The position numbers were made by a program, and so were the translations under genes. This document shows, in pieces, positions 46,223 through 55,485 of a DNA stretch of 64,000 nt. Under the pieces are notes generated by a model that had not been told where the DNA came from, searched no databases, and was given only the letters and a program-made list of their open reading frames with translations. The stretch is from Rhodospirillaceae bacterium. GTDB taxonomy: Bacteria; Pseudomonadota; Alphaproteobacteria; Rhodospirillales; Casp-alpha2. The stretch spans positions 58,167 through 122,166 of the forward strand of contig NZAZ01000116.1 of the NCBI GenBank assembly GCA_002686255.1. The letters run 5' to 3'. The number at the start of each line of letters is the position of its first letter. Position 1 is the stretch's first letter.

Positions 46223-46735
46223 TCATAGGGACGGCGGCCGAAGGGTAACGGTGAGCCTTGCCGTTTCGTCGCATGGCTCCAGCAATGCCAACAGATCCTC
46301 AAGTCCGAGGGCGACGCACCCTTCCGTCGGCCCGTAATCGGGTTTGGCCACATGCAGGAAGATGGCGCTGCCGAGGCCGGACCTGACCGGATCGTCATTG
46401 TACCCGAGCTCGACGATGACGTCGTAAACATGGTCCTGGCGCCAAAGGGTTTCGTGACTGCCCGAAAAAGGAAGCGAGATCAGGCGATTATAGGAATCCT
46501 CTCGAGGATCGTCGCACCAGCCGTCGTCGGGGCCGAGAGCGCGGACTTCGAGTCCCGTTTTCGGGGCCTCAAACCGGTCCGCCCGGTACATGACCCGGCG
46601 TAGCGGAAAACAACCCATGGGCGTCATCCCGTCGCCTTCTTTTTTATCGGCGCCGATGCCACCGCGGCCAAGGGCGCAACGCATCGTGTTGCCGTTCCAG
46701 GACAAGCTTCCGGGGGGCCAGACCATGATTTCCAT
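46223..46735 (-). CDS. L,D-transpeptidase (YkuD-like) family protein
   Basis: A 170-residue protein of the catalytic L,D-transpeptidase domain. It has HVAKPDYGPTEGCVALGLEDL, the H...(S/T)xGC pattern with the nucleophilic Cys, and KEGDGMTPMGCFPLRRVMYRAD. There is no signal peptide in view, as is usual for this short YkuD branch. Peptidoglycan crosslinking is inferred from the family. Confidence 0.85.
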   Translation of the reverse strand: MEIMVWPPGSLSWNGNTMRCALGRGGIGADKKEGDGMTPMGCFPLRRVMYRADRFEAPKTGLEVRALGPDDGWCDDPREDSYNRLISLPFSGSHETLWRQDHVYDVIVELGYNDDPVRSGLGSAIFLHVAKPDYGPTEGCVALGLEDLLALLEPCDETARLTVTLRPPSL

Positions 46736-46794
46736 GGCGGCGATTATAACGGTTTCCAGGCCTTGGAAGAGGGGAATGAAGGGGGGCGGGCGGG

Positions 46795-46884
46795 CTAGTC
46801 ACCTGAATCTGAAGTACGTCTCATATTTCCGGGTCATCGCGATGTGAATCAGAATATTGGCGCCACACCATAACTCATTGAATC
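46795..46884. repeat. Direct repeat copy A
   Basis: This 90-bp stretch recurs at 46918-47007 with about seven substitutions. Read on the minus strand it ends in a reading frame giving NILIHIAMTRKYETYFRFR and a stop. Confidence 0.8.
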
Positions 46885-46917
46885 TATAAATGTTTTCCAA
46901 AGTAATAAGACCATGAC

Positions 46918-47007
46918 CTAATCACCTGAATCTGAAGTGCGTCTCATATTTCCGGGTCGTCGCGATGTGAATCAGGATATTGGCGCCACACCTTAACGCA
47001 TTGAATT
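46918..47007. repeat. Direct repeat copy B
   Basis: Second copy, 123 bp from copy A. Minus-strand frame gives NILIHIATTRKYETHFRFR and a stop. Some substitutions are synonymous or conservative, so both copies may derive from the same coding 3' end. The remaining 320-bp gap between the L,D-transpeptidase gene and ribA holds nothing else recognised. Confidence 0.8.
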
Positions 47008-47055
47008 TCCTTCTATTTCTGGATTGAGGGCTGCGTATACAAACGCAAAAAGACC

Positions 47056-48216
47056 CTAGAACACGTGGCCGCCGCGGGCGGCCTTGGTGCGGAGATAGGT
47101 TTCGTTGTGCTTGTTGGAGGGAAAAGCGTGCGGCACCCGTTCCTCGACGACGATGCCGCAGTTGGCAAGCGCGGAGACCTTGCCCGGGTTGTTGGTCATC
47201 AACCGCACCCGGTCGAAGCCGAGCAAATGCAGGATCCGGGCGGCGGGCAGGTAAACCCGCTCGTCGGCATCGAATCCCAGTTGCTCGTTGGCGTCCATGG
47301 TGTCGACCCCGCGGTCCTGCAGCTCGTATGCCCGGAGCTTGTTGACCAGGCCGATGCCGCGGCCTTCCTGCGCCAGGTACAAAAGGACTCCGGCGCCGGC
47401 GGCGGTGATTTCCTTGATCGCGCCTTGAAGCTGATCGCCGCAGTCGCACCGGAGACTCCCCAACAGGTCGCCGGTAAAACATTCCGAATGTAACCGGGTC
47501 AAGACCGGCTCGTCCTTGTCGGGCTCGCCGATAACGATCGCCAGGTGCTCTAAACCGCCGTCCAGGGGCCTGAACGCGATGATCCTGGTCTCTGGCGCGC
47601 CGGGCAGGGGCACACGAGCGGAACTGACGGCGCGAAGGGTCCTGGCCGCTGTACCGTCGTATTGAAAGATGTCGCCGGCGTCGACCAACAGAAAATCGTG
47701 ACGGGCGGCCCAGGCCGCTAAATCGTCCGCCGTGGGGTCGGCGATTTCCGCCGTTACCGCCGCCGGCAGCAGCCGAGCCAGTTTCATCAAAGCCACGGCG
47801 GCGCTTTCGCAGTCATAGGTCGGCGTTTCCTTGACGGTGACGGTCAGGGCCTTCTTGACCTCTTCGGGCAGGGAGCTGCCGGAAAGCGGATCGGCTAGAT
47901 ATTGAATGAGGTCCGCCGACAGGCGGTTGCCGGCGGCCAGGGTAACCACCTTTCCCATTGTTTCGGCCAGCCCCAAAACCGCGGCCCGGCGGGCGGTAAC
48001 GACCAAAACGGGCTGTTGGTGGCTGACAATCCCGAGTTCCCGCAAGGCTTCGGGGGTGATCGCTTCGGCGGCCTGAACCAAGACCGCGCCGCCGCCGCCG
48101 CCGACGACGACGAAACGACCGCGCCTCAGTTCCGAAACCGCCCGGTCGACGGCCAGCAGGGAAACCGGTTCCCTGGAGGCGGGCATCGAAATAAGCTCGA
48201 AAGGATTTTCGCTCAT
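47056..48216 (-). CDS. ribA: GTP cyclohydrolase II with degenerate N-terminal RibB-like domain
   Basis: A 386-residue protein. The C-terminal GTP cyclohydrolase II domain has the zinc Cys set in HSECFTGDLLGSLRCDCGDQL and the YLAQEGRGIGLVNKLRAYELQD active site; it opens riboflavin synthesis. The N-terminal half resembles DHBP synthase but the acidic catalytic loop expected after the first strand is replaced by a glycine run (VVVGGGGGAVLV), so DHBP synthase activity is unlikely. Confidence 0.93.
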   Translation of the reverse strand: MSENPFELISMPASREPVSLLAVDRAVSELRRGRFVVVGGGGGAVLVQAAEAITPEALRELGIVSHQQPVLVVTARRAAVLGLAETMGKVVTLAAGNRLSADLIQYLADPLSGSSLPEEVKKALTVTVKETPTYDCESAAVALMKLARLLPAAVTAEIADPTADDLAAWAARHDFLLVDAGDIFQYDGTAARTLRAVSSARVPLPGAPETRIIAFRPLDGGLEHLAIVIGEPDKDEPVLTRLHSECFTGDLLGSLRCDCGDQLQGAIKEITAAGAGVLLYLAQEGRGIGLVNKLRAYELQDRGVDTMDANEQLGFDADERVYLPAARILHLLGFDRVRLMTNNPGKVSALANCGIVVEERVPHAFPSNKHNETYLRTKAARGGHVF

Positions 48217-48355
48217 GACTATGTAATATCAGTGTTTTTTCCGCTCACGGGAGGTTTGCCACCCGTGAATACCCGGTGTTCATATACTATTTTATGCTAA
48301 TAAGAAGTATCTTTCTCATACAGGCAGGAAAAATAAAACAGTTGATGGGAAAACC

Positions 48356-49048
48356 ATGACCGCCGACAAAAAAATCCTCATTGTTGATGACGACACGACC
48401 CTCCTCGAAATGCTGGGCGAGCAGTTGCAATTGCATGAGGAGTTTTCGACCATCGGCGCCAAGTCCGCCACCGAGGCCCTGGAACTGGCGAAAGAGGATT
48501 ATTTCGACGTTATCATCCTCGATGTCGGGCTGCCCGACATGGACGGCCGCGAAGTTTGCCGCCTGATGCGCAGGAACGGCGTGACCTCGCCGATTATCAT
48601 GCTCACGGGCGCCGATACGGATGCCGATACCATTCTTGGCCTCGATGCCGGCGCCAACGACTACATCACCAAGCCTTTCCGTCTGGGGGTCCTGCTGGCC
48701 CGGTTGCGCGCTCACATCCGCCAGCACGAACGTAGCGACGACGCGGTTTTCGCCATCGGCCCCTATACCTTCCAGCCGGCGAACAAGCTGCTCGTCGACA
48801 GCAACGACGACAACAAGAAGGTGCGTCTGACGGACAAGGAAACGGCGATCCTCAAATACCTTTACCGGGCCGGGGACAAGGTCGTCAGCCGGGACACGCT
48901 TCTCGATGAGGTCTGGGGCTACAACGCCGGCGTCACCACCCATACCCTGGAAACGCACGTCTACCGCTTGCGCCAGAAGATCGAGGCCGAACCGTCCGAG
49001 GCCAAAATCCTGATCACCGGACCCGGCGGATACCGGTTGGTTCCCTGA
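48356..49048 (+). CDS. OmpR-family response regulator
   Basis: A 230-residue protein with receiver domain (acidic pocket VDDDTT, phospho-acceptor Asp in IILDVGLPDMDG, Thr in IMLTGAD, Lys in YITKPF) and a winged-helix DNA-binding C-terminus (KVVSRDTLLDEVWGYNAGVTTHTLETHVYRLRQKIE in part). No adjacent sensor kinase, so it is an orphan. Divergent from ribA. Confidence 0.93.
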   Translation: MTADKKILIVDDDTTLLEMLGEQLQLHEEFSTIGAKSATEALELAKEDYFDVIILDVGLPDMDGREVCRLMRRNGVTSPIIMLTGADTDADTILGLDAGANDYITKPFRLGVLLARLRAHIRQHERSDDAVFAIGPYTFQPANKLLVDSNDDNKKVRLTDKETAILKYLYRAGDKVVSRDTLLDEVWGYNAGVTTHTLETHVYRLRQKIEAEPSEAKILITGPGGYRLVP

Positions 49049-49068
49049 AATTCCGGAATAAGATAAGA

Positions 49069-49103
49069 AAAGCGCCCGGCAAGGGGGGATACCGGGCGCT
49101 TTA
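49069..49103 (+). terminator. Strong hairpin after the response regulator
   Basis: AAGCGCCCGG (49070-49079) pairs with CCGGGCGCTT (49092-49101), a perfect 10-bp GC-rich stem 21 bases after the stop, followed by a short T tail. Also may serve the convergent lolA. A second GC stem (GCCGGCC...GGCCGGC) lies at about 49150-49180. Confidence 0.7.
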
Positions 49104-49247
49104 AGCCCCATCCTGGGGCCACAGGACGGCGGGGAACCATCCCTGGGGGCCGGCCTCGGTTTGGGTGTGGCCGGCTCGTTAAATAATAGATAGGGTTGCC
49201 GCGGCGCCGATTCCAGCCCCCGCGGTAAAAAGGAGGTCCGGCGGGAA

Positions 49248-49943
49248 TTATTTGATCTTCACAGCCTCATTGGGGGGTTCGATGTGAAAGAGTTTCGGGC
49301 TCAAAGGCATGCCGAAACGGGGGCCGAGCAGGGAAACGTTGGTGACGACGCCCTGGGCGTCGGTGACCCTCCACTTCTTCAAACCCAATGGTTTGTCGCT
49401 GAAAACAAGGGTTAAGTTGCCCTCCAGCGGCTCTCCTACCTTGATCACCGTCAGCCTCAGGACTCCCGGTCCCCTTTCGAACTGGGTGACGATTATCCCG
49501 CCGGTGGAAAAAGAGATGGTTTTGCGAAGAAGGATGGAGGCCTGGGTCGATTCCAGGTCGAAATAGCTGACCTGTTCCAGTTCCTTGTCGAAATAGACGA
49601 GGTTGACGCCATCGGCAACGATCACCACGGGTTTCGGGTCGTCGTATTCGAGGCGCATTTTTCCGGGCTTGGAAAAATACAGGTCGCCCCCGGAATATTC
49701 ACCGTCGGATGAATCCTGAAGAAACCGGGCTTTCAGGGTCCGAATCCGGTTCAAGTACGCCTCGATGCGCGAAATATCGGCCCTGTCGGCCTGGCTCAGG
49801 CTGACCAGGCCCTGGGCCCGGGAAGGGAAAGGGGCCAGGAACAAGGCGATAAGAAAAATCCCGAATATCACCCCGAATACCACAAGGCTCCGGCGGCGGC
49901 GTGCGGCCGGCAAAACCAGTATCCGGGGCGGGAGTTTGGTCAT
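49248..49943 (-). CDS. lolA: Outer-membrane lipoprotein carrier protein LolA
   Basis: A 231-residue periplasmic lipoprotein chaperone with an N-terminal basic/hydrophobic signal (RSLVVFGVIFGIFLIALFL). The fold signature RIEAYLNRIRTLKARFLQDSSDGEYSGGDLYFSKPGKMRLEYDDPKPVVIVADG appears in part. It follows ftsK, as in most proteobacteria. Confidence 0.92.
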   Translation of the reverse strand: MTKLPPRILVLPAARRRRSLVVFGVIFGIFLIALFLAPFPSRAQGLVSLSQADRADISRIEAYLNRIRTLKARFLQDSSDGEYSGGDLYFSKPGKMRLEYDDPKPVVIVADGVNLVYFDKELEQVSYFDLESTQASILLRKTISFSTGGIIVTQFERGPGVLRLTVIKVGEPLEGNLTLVFSDKPLGLKKWRVTDAQGVVTNVSLLGPRFGMPLSPKLFHIEPPNEAVKIK

Positions 49944-49974
49944 TACAGGGCCGTTGTACCCAAGAAGGGCCTGA

Positions 49975-50019
49975 GCGTAAAGCGCGGAAGAAGGCCCGGG
50001 CGCAAAGCGCGGAAGAAGG
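49975..50019. repeat. 20-bp direct repeat before lolA
   Basis: GCGTAAAGCGCGGAAGAAGG (49975-49994) recurs at 50000-50019 with one change. Period 25, in the ftsK-lolA spacer. Confidence 0.7.
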
Positions 50020-50045
50020 AAGAATTTGAAGGACAGATCGGTCTT

Positions 50046-52448
50046 TTAGGCGCCGTGATGGCTGATCAGAACCTCGCGCCGGCCAACCCGGTTGGCGGGG
50101 CTGACGACGCCCTCGGATTCCATCTGCTCGATGATGCGCGCCGCCCTGTTGTAACCGATCTGAAGGTGGCGCTGAATAAAGCTGGTCGACGCCCGGCCCT
50201 CGCGGGCGATGAGCGCCACGGCCTCGTCGTAAAGGTCGTCGTTTTGCTTGGATCCGCTTCCGGGAAGGCCGCTTTCGACCGCCTCCTCCCGGGTCACCTC
50301 GTCGATGTAGTCGGGTTGTCCCTGTGATTTCATGAAGGTGACCACCCGTTCGACCTCTTCGTCGGAAACGAAGGGCCCGTGGACGCGGTTGATGCGCCCG
50401 CCGCCGGCCATGTACAGCATGTCCCCCTGGCCCAGGAGCTGCTCGGCACCCTGTTCGCCGAGGATGGTGCGGCTGTCGATCTTGGACGTGACCTGGAAGC
50501 TGATCCGGGTCGGGAAGTTGGCCTTGATGGTGCCGGTAATGACGTCCACCGACGGACGCTGCGTGGCCATGATCAGGTGGATGCCGGCGGCGCGGGCCAT
50601 TTGCGCCAGGCGCTGAATAGCGGCCTCGACGTCCTTGCCGGCGACCAGCATCAGATCCGCCATTTCATCGACGACGACGACGATAAACGACAACGGGTTC
50701 ATATCGAGCGGCAGGTCTTCCATCACCGGCTTGCCGTCGTCGTCGAAACCGGTCTGCACCCGCCGGGTAAGCGTCTTGCCCTTCTTGCGGGCTTCCGCCA
50801 ATCGGGTGTTGTAGCCGGAGATATTGCGCACCCCCAGTTGCGACATCGCCCGGTAGCGTTCCTCCATTTCCCGGACCGTCCACTTCAACGCCACGATCGC
50901 CTTCGACGGCTCGGTGACGACGGGCGTGAGCAGATGCGGGATTCCCTCGTAGACGGAAAGCTCCAGCATCTTCGGGTCGATCATGATGAACTTGCACTCG
51001 TCGGGCGACAGCCGGTAGAGCAGGGACAGGATCATGGTATTCATGGCCACCGACTTGCCCGAGCCGGTGGTGCCGGCGATCAACAGGTGCGGCATGCGGG
51101 CCAGGTCGACGGTTATCGGCGCGCCGCTGATGACCTTGCCGAGCGCCAGCGGTAGCTTGCCGGGCGCCTTCTCGAAGGACTCGGAGGCCAGAAGCTCGCT
51201 CAGGTTGACCATTTCCCGGGTCACGTTGGGCAGTTCGATGCCGATAACGTTGCGCCCCGGGACGACGGCGATACGCACGGAAACGGCGCTCATGGAGCGC
51301 GCGATGTCGTCGCTCAGCCCGATCACCCGGGACGTCTTGGTGCCCGGCGCGGGCTCCAGCTCATAAAGGGTGATCACCGGGCCCGGCCGCACCTTGACGA
51401 TCTCGCCGTGGACGCCGAAATCCCCGAGTATGCCGCCAAGGAACCGGGCATTCTGTTGCAGGGAATCCCTGTTCATGATATCCCCGCGCCCGCCCATGGG
51501 CACCCTGTCCAACAGGTTCAGGGACGGCGACTGATATTCCTTGCCGCCGCCGAGGTCTAGTCTCCCCTGGCGCTCGGCCTGGGCCCGACGCCCGACCTTG
51601 GGGCGCGGCTTCTTGGCGGCGACGAGGCCGGTGCGGCGCGGCCTCGTGGCGGCGGTCTCCGGCCCGGGGTCGCCGACGGCGACCGGTTCGATGGCGTCCG
51701 TCGCGCCCTCGATCGGATCATAATCATCGGTTTCCCGGCCGACCTGCCAGGCGGGGACGATGCCGAAGACCTGGCGGCCCTTTTTGGCGCCGCGGCCTAT
51801 TAACGCCAGTCCCCGGCCGAGGGCTTGACCGGAAGCCCGCCATTCAAGCCATGACAGACCAAGGACGGGAATGAAAATACCCAAGGCGATCACCGAAAGG
51901 CCGACTGCGGTGATTCGGGGGTTGAGACCGAACACATGTCCAAATGCGGCCAGGCGGTCAAAAACGACCGTCCCCGTTACCCCGCCCAACCGGGTCACCA
52001 GGGGCCAGTTTTCGGGCACCGGCAGGGCGCTGAGGCCGGCGGCAAACAGCGCCATGGAGGAAATGAACAACACGCCGCGCAGCCACCAGACGGAAACGCC
52101 GCGCTTGGTCATCATCCGCCAGCCCCATGCGGTAAGGGCGAGGACCGGCAGCAGGCCCGCGATGCCGAAAAATTGCAGGGTCAGGTCGGCGGCCAGGGCC
52201 CCCTGGGGCCCCAGAAGATTTCCGACGGCGCCGCTGCCGACGCTGTTGAACGAAGGATCGCTGGGGGAATAGCTGATAATGGCGACCAACAGCCAGGCGG
52301 CGGAAAGGAAAAACAGGGCGCCAATAGCCTCCGCCAGCCGCCGTTTGAAAAAATCGGCGGCGCCAACGGGCAGCACCCCGCCCAAGCCCGCGGCGTTGCT
52401 AAAGACGCGGCCCCCGCGGCCACCAAAAAATCGCATGGTCTGAGCCAT
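50046..52448 (-). CDS. ftsK: DNA translocase FtsK
   Basis: An 800-residue translocase. It has several N-terminal membrane helices (residues 30-200), a linker, a motor with Walker A LLIAGTTGSGKSVAMN and Walker B VVVVDEMADLMLVAG, and a C-terminal gamma winged helix (FIQRHLQIGYNRAARIIEQME) that reads KOPS orientation. It clears chromosome dimers at division. Compact linker compared with enterobacteria. Confidence 0.97.
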   Translation of the reverse strand: MAQTMRFFGGRGGRVFSNAAGLGGVLPVGAADFFKRRLAEAIGALFFLSAAWLLVAIISYSPSDPSFNSVGSGAVGNLLGPQGALAADLTLQFFGIAGLLPVLALTAWGWRMMTKRGVSVWWLRGVLFISSMALFAAGLSALPVPENWPLVTRLGGVTGTVVFDRLAAFGHVFGLNPRITAVGLSVIALGIFIPVLGLSWLEWRASGQALGRGLALIGRGAKKGRQVFGIVPAWQVGRETDDYDPIEGATDAIEPVAVGDPGPETAATRPRRTGLVAAKKPRPKVGRRAQAERQGRLDLGGGKEYQSPSLNLLDRVPMGGRGDIMNRDSLQQNARFLGGILGDFGVHGEIVKVRPGPVITLYELEPAPGTKTSRVIGLSDDIARSMSAVSVRIAVVPGRNVIGIELPNVTREMVNLSELLASESFEKAPGKLPLALGKVISGAPITVDLARMPHLLIAGTTGSGKSVAMNTMILSLLYRLSPDECKFIMIDPKMLELSVYEGIPHLLTPVVTEPSKAIVALKWTVREMEERYRAMSQLGVRNISGYNTRLAEARKKGKTLTRRVQTGFDDDGKPVMEDLPLDMNPLSFIVVVVDEMADLMLVAGKDVEAAIQRLAQMARAAGIHLIMATQRPSVDVITGTIKANFPTRISFQVTSKIDSRTILGEQGAEQLLGQGDMLYMAGGGRINRVHGPFVSDEEVERVVTFMKSQGQPDYIDEVTREEAVESGLPGSGSKQNDDLYDEAVALIAREGRASTSFIQRHLQIGYNRAARIIEQMESEGVVSPANRVGRREVLISHHGA

Positions 52449-52472
52449 GCACGGCTTCTACATGATTAACGT

Positions 52473-53663
52473 TTACAACACCTTAACGATTTTTTCTAAG
52501 GCATTGGTTGTGGACTCCGGATCATCCACCAGGGCCAGGCGGATAAAAGGCGACCCCGGATTTACGCCCGAGCCGTCGTCACGGCCGATATAAGCGCCCG
52601 GCAGCACCCGGACTCCGGCCTCGGCCCACAACTTTCGGGCCGCCGCTTCGCCGTCGCCGACGTCGAGCCAAAGGAAAAAACCGCCCTCGGGCCGGTAAAA
52701 CCCGAACCGGCCGCCCAGGATTTCCTCGGCGATATCGAATTTCGCCCGGTAAAGCCGCCGGTTTTCCTCGACATGGGATTCGTCGGACCAGAGCGCTGCC
52801 GATGCCGCCATGGTCGGCATGGGGACCTGCGGGCCGACGTAGTTGCGAAGCCGCTTGAAGGGCCGGATGAGCTTTTCGTCCCCGGCGACGAACCCGGAAC
52901 GCAGGCCCGGCGCGCTGGAGCGTTTTGAAAGGGAATGAAAGACCAGGACGTTGTCGAAGCCGTCTCCTAACTGTTTGCAGGCCTCCAGAGCCCCCGGCGG
53001 CGGTTCCCGGTCATAGATTTCGGCGTAACATTCATCAGCGACGAGGACGAAATCGTATTCCCGGGCCAACTCGATGGCGGCTTTCAGGACATCGAGCCCG
53101 GCGACGGCGCCCTGGGGATTGGCGGGCGAGCAGAAATAGTACATCGCAGTCCTTTCAAGCGTCTTTTCGTCGACAAGGGTAATATCCGGCAAGAACCCGG
53201 ACTTAGGACCCGCCGGCAAGTACAAAGACTCGGCCCCGGATACGGCCGCGGCCCCGCCGTAGACGTGATAGAACGGATTGGGCAACGCCACCACCGGCTG
53301 GCGTCCGCCCTTTTGCCGCGGCACCGCGAGGGCGCTGACAAGGTAGAGCGCCTCGCGGGTACCGGCGACGGGCAGAACATGGCGGTCCGGATCGACGGCG
53401 CCGTTATCCAGCCCGTAGCGCGCCGCCAGCCATGCGGCGGTGGCGGCGCGGAATTCCGGTGTTCCGTCCCCCGGCGGATAACGGCCCCAAAGATCAGCGC
53501 TTGCGGCGAAAATCTCGGCGATCATGGGCGGCGGCGGGTGCCGGGGTTCGCCGATGGACAAAACCAAGGGTTCGATTGCGGCCGGGGGATCGATGGGATC
53601 CAGCAACTCTCGCAGGCGCTGAAAGGGATATTCGGGCAAGGTCGAAAGGCGCGGATTGAGCAT
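52473..53663 (-). CDS. Class I/II aminotransferase, DapC-like (succinyldiaminopimelate aminotransferase)
   Basis: A 396-residue PLP enzyme. PLP lysine in VFHSLSKRSSAPGLRSGF, the SPANPQGAVAG Asn, and VADECYAEIYD. The location upstream of ftsK and the N-terminus LNPRLSTLPEYPFQRLRELLD match DapC annotations for lysine/meso-DAP synthesis; another aminotransferase activity is possible. Confidence 0.88.
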   Translation of the reverse strand: MLNPRLSTLPEYPFQRLRELLDPIDPPAAIEPLVLSIGEPRHPPPPMIAEIFAASADLWGRYPPGDGTPEFRAATAAWLAARYGLDNGAVDPDRHVLPVAGTREALYLVSALAVPRQKGGRQPVVALPNPFYHVYGGAAAVSGAESLYLPAGPKSGFLPDITLVDEKTLERTAMYYFCSPANPQGAVAGLDVLKAAIELAREYDFVLVADECYAEIYDREPPPGALEACKQLGDGFDNVLVFHSLSKRSSAPGLRSGFVAGDEKLIRPFKRLRNYVGPQVPMPTMAASAALWSDESHVEENRRLYRAKFDIAEEILGGRFGFYRPEGGFFLWLDVGDGEAAARKLWAEAGVRVLPGAYIGRDDGSGVNPGSPFIRLALVDDPESTTNALEKIVKVL

Positions 53664-53724
53664 ATTCAGGAATCCCAGGAAAAGGTCGTTGCCGGTCCGG
53701 GGATGTTAGAGCATTGGCGGCCCC

Positions 53725-53755
53725 AAAAAAAAGCCGGAAGGGCAAACCTTCCGGC
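53725..53755 (-). terminator. Intrinsic terminator of the glnK-amtB operon
   Basis: On the minus strand, GCCGGAAGG-loop-CCTTCCGGC (53755-53733) is a perfect 9-bp stem followed by eight T (53732-53725), 75 bp past the amtB stop. A textbook Rho-independent terminator. Confidence 0.9.
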
Positions 53756-53829
53756 AGGACTCAGGGAGCGGGGGGGCGAACCGCGTAGGGTCGTCCGCCC
53801 TCCCCCTGGTCTTGAATTATGCGATCCGG

Positions 53830-55140
53830 TTATTGAACGGTTTCACCATGAAGGCTGTAATCTAGGCCCGTGACCTCTTCTTCCTCGTCGACCCGAAGCC
53901 CCATCACCGCCCCGATTACCTTCAACAGGACGAAGGTGACGATGGCGCAATAGATGATGGTGGCGGCGATGCCTTCCAGTTGGATCAGGACTTGTCCACC
54001 GTTTCCTTCAAAAAGCCCCGGCGTGCCGCCGATGGCCTCGACGGCGAAGACGCCGGTCAGGATGGCGCCGGTAATGCCGCCCAGGCCGTGAACGCCGAAA
54101 ACATCCAAGGAGTCGTCGTAGCCGAGCTTCGGCTTCAACACCACCGCGCCCCAGTAACAGACAAGCCCGGCCGCAATGCCGATGATCAAGGCGCCGAAGG
54201 GATCGACGAAACCGGACGCCGGCGTGATGGCGACAAGGCCGGCGACGGCGCCGGAGACGATGCCGAGGACGCTGGGCTTGCCGCGGCTAATCCACTCGAT
54301 AACCATCCACGATAACGCCGCCGCCGCGGTGGCGATCTGGGTCACGGCCATGGCCATGCCGGCGCTGCCGTTGGCGGCGACCGCCGATCCGGCGTTGAAA
54401 CCGAACCAGCCGACCCACAGCATGGAGGCGCCGATGATGCTCAGGATCAGGTTATGGGGCGCCATGTTTTCGGTGCCGTAACCACGGCGGCGGCCCAGCA
54501 CCATCGCGCCGACCAGGGCGGCGACGCCGGAATTGATGTGGACCACGGTGCCGCCGGCGAAGTCGAGAACGCCGGCATCGGCCAAAAACCCGCCGCCCCA
54601 GACCCAATGGGTGATCGGCGCGTAAACGAGGACCATCCATAGCCCTAAGAACACCAGCAACGACGAAAACTTCATGCGGTCGGCCAAGGCGCCGGTGATC
54701 AGGGCCGGGGTGATGATGGCGAACGTCATCTGGAAGGTCATGAAGACGGTTTCCGGGATGGTGCCGGACAGATCGCCGACGCCCATGCCGCGCAGCAGGA
54801 CCTTGTCCAGCCCGCCGACCAAAGCGTTGGCCGCGCCGCCGTCGGTAAAGGCGAGGGAATAGCCGATGATCATCCAAAGAACGGTCATCAAACAAGCGAC
54901 GGCGAAGCTCTGCATCGCCGTCGCCAACACGTTCTTCTTTCGTACCATGCCGCCGTAGAACATGGCCACCCCCGGGATGGTCATCATCAGGACCAGGGCC
55001 GTGGAAGTCAGCATCCAGGCGGTATCGCCGGTATCCAGTTTCGGCGTTTCGGCGGCGAAAGCGCCCTCCGGCGCGCCAAGCGCCCCGATAAGGACAAGGC
55101 CCAGGGTGCCGATTAACAGTTTTAACATTCGCATAGCCAT
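53830..55140 (-). CDS. amtB: Ammonium transporter
   Basis: A 436-residue Amt protein with signal peptide and about 11 membrane helices. Motifs: TALVLMMTIPGVAMFYGGMVR, FGGGTVVHINSGVAALVGAMVLGRRRGYG-type (LDFAGGTVVHINSGVAALVG), and the twin His region FGVHGLGGITGAIL. Paired with glnK as usual, under nitrogen control. Confidence 0.97.
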   Translation of the reverse strand: MAMRMLKLLIGTLGLVLIGALGAPEGAFAAETPKLDTGDTAWMLTSTALVLMMTIPGVAMFYGGMVRKKNVLATAMQSFAVACLMTVLWMIIGYSLAFTDGGAANALVGGLDKVLLRGMGVGDLSGTIPETVFMTFQMTFAIITPALITGALADRMKFSSLLVFLGLWMVLVYAPITHWVWGGGFLADAGVLDFAGGTVVHINSGVAALVGAMVLGRRRGYGTENMAPHNLILSIIGASMLWVGWFGFNAGSAVAANGSAGMAMAVTQIATAAAALSWMVIEWISRGKPSVLGIVSGAVAGLVAITPASGFVDPFGALIIGIAAGLVCYWGAVVLKPKLGYDDSLDVFGVHGLGGITGAILTGVFAVEAIGGTPGLFEGNGGQVLIQLEGIAATIIYCAIVTFVLLKVIGAVMGLRVDEEEEVTGLDYSLHGETVQ

Positions 55141-55146
55141 GCCCTC

Positions 55147-55485
55147 CTACAACGCTTCCGCGTCTGTTTCGCCGGTCCTTATGCGGACCGCCCTGTCCAA
55201 CGAATAAACGAAAATCTTGCCATCGCCGATCTTGCCGGTGGCGGCGGATTTCGTGATCGTCTCGACCACCGGGTCGACCAGGTCGTCCTTGACGGCGACC
55301 TCGATCTTGACCTTGGGAAGGAAATTCACCGTGTATTCGGCACCCCGGTAAATTTCCGACTGGCCTTTCTGGCGGCCGAATCCCTTGACCTCGGTGATGG
55401 TCATTCCTTCGACCCCCAAAGGCGTCAGGGCCTCGCGCACGTCCTCCAACTTGAACGGCTTGATGACAGCCATAACCAGCTTCAT
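55147..55485 (-). CDS. glnK: Nitrogen regulatory protein P-II (GlnK)
   Basis: A 112-residue trimeric PII protein controlling AmtB. Tyr51 in EIYRGAEYTVNF is the uridylylation site; MKLVMAVIKPFKLEDVREAL and GKIGDGKIFV are also diagnostic. ATG 55485 is preceded by GAGAGGAT. Cotranscribed with amtB. Confidence 0.98.
   Translation of the reverse strand: MKLVMAVIKPFKLEDVREALTPLGVEGMTITEVKGFGRQKGQSEIYRGAEYTVNFLPKVKIEVAVKDDLVDPVVETITKSAATGKIGDGKIFVYSLDRAVRIRTGETDAEAL

Noticed and set aside
46922..47482. 186-residue minus-strand frame ending in the repeat
   Set aside because: Its bulk is an Arg-rich shadow of ribA; only the terminal 28 residues coincide with the direct repeat and are reported separately.
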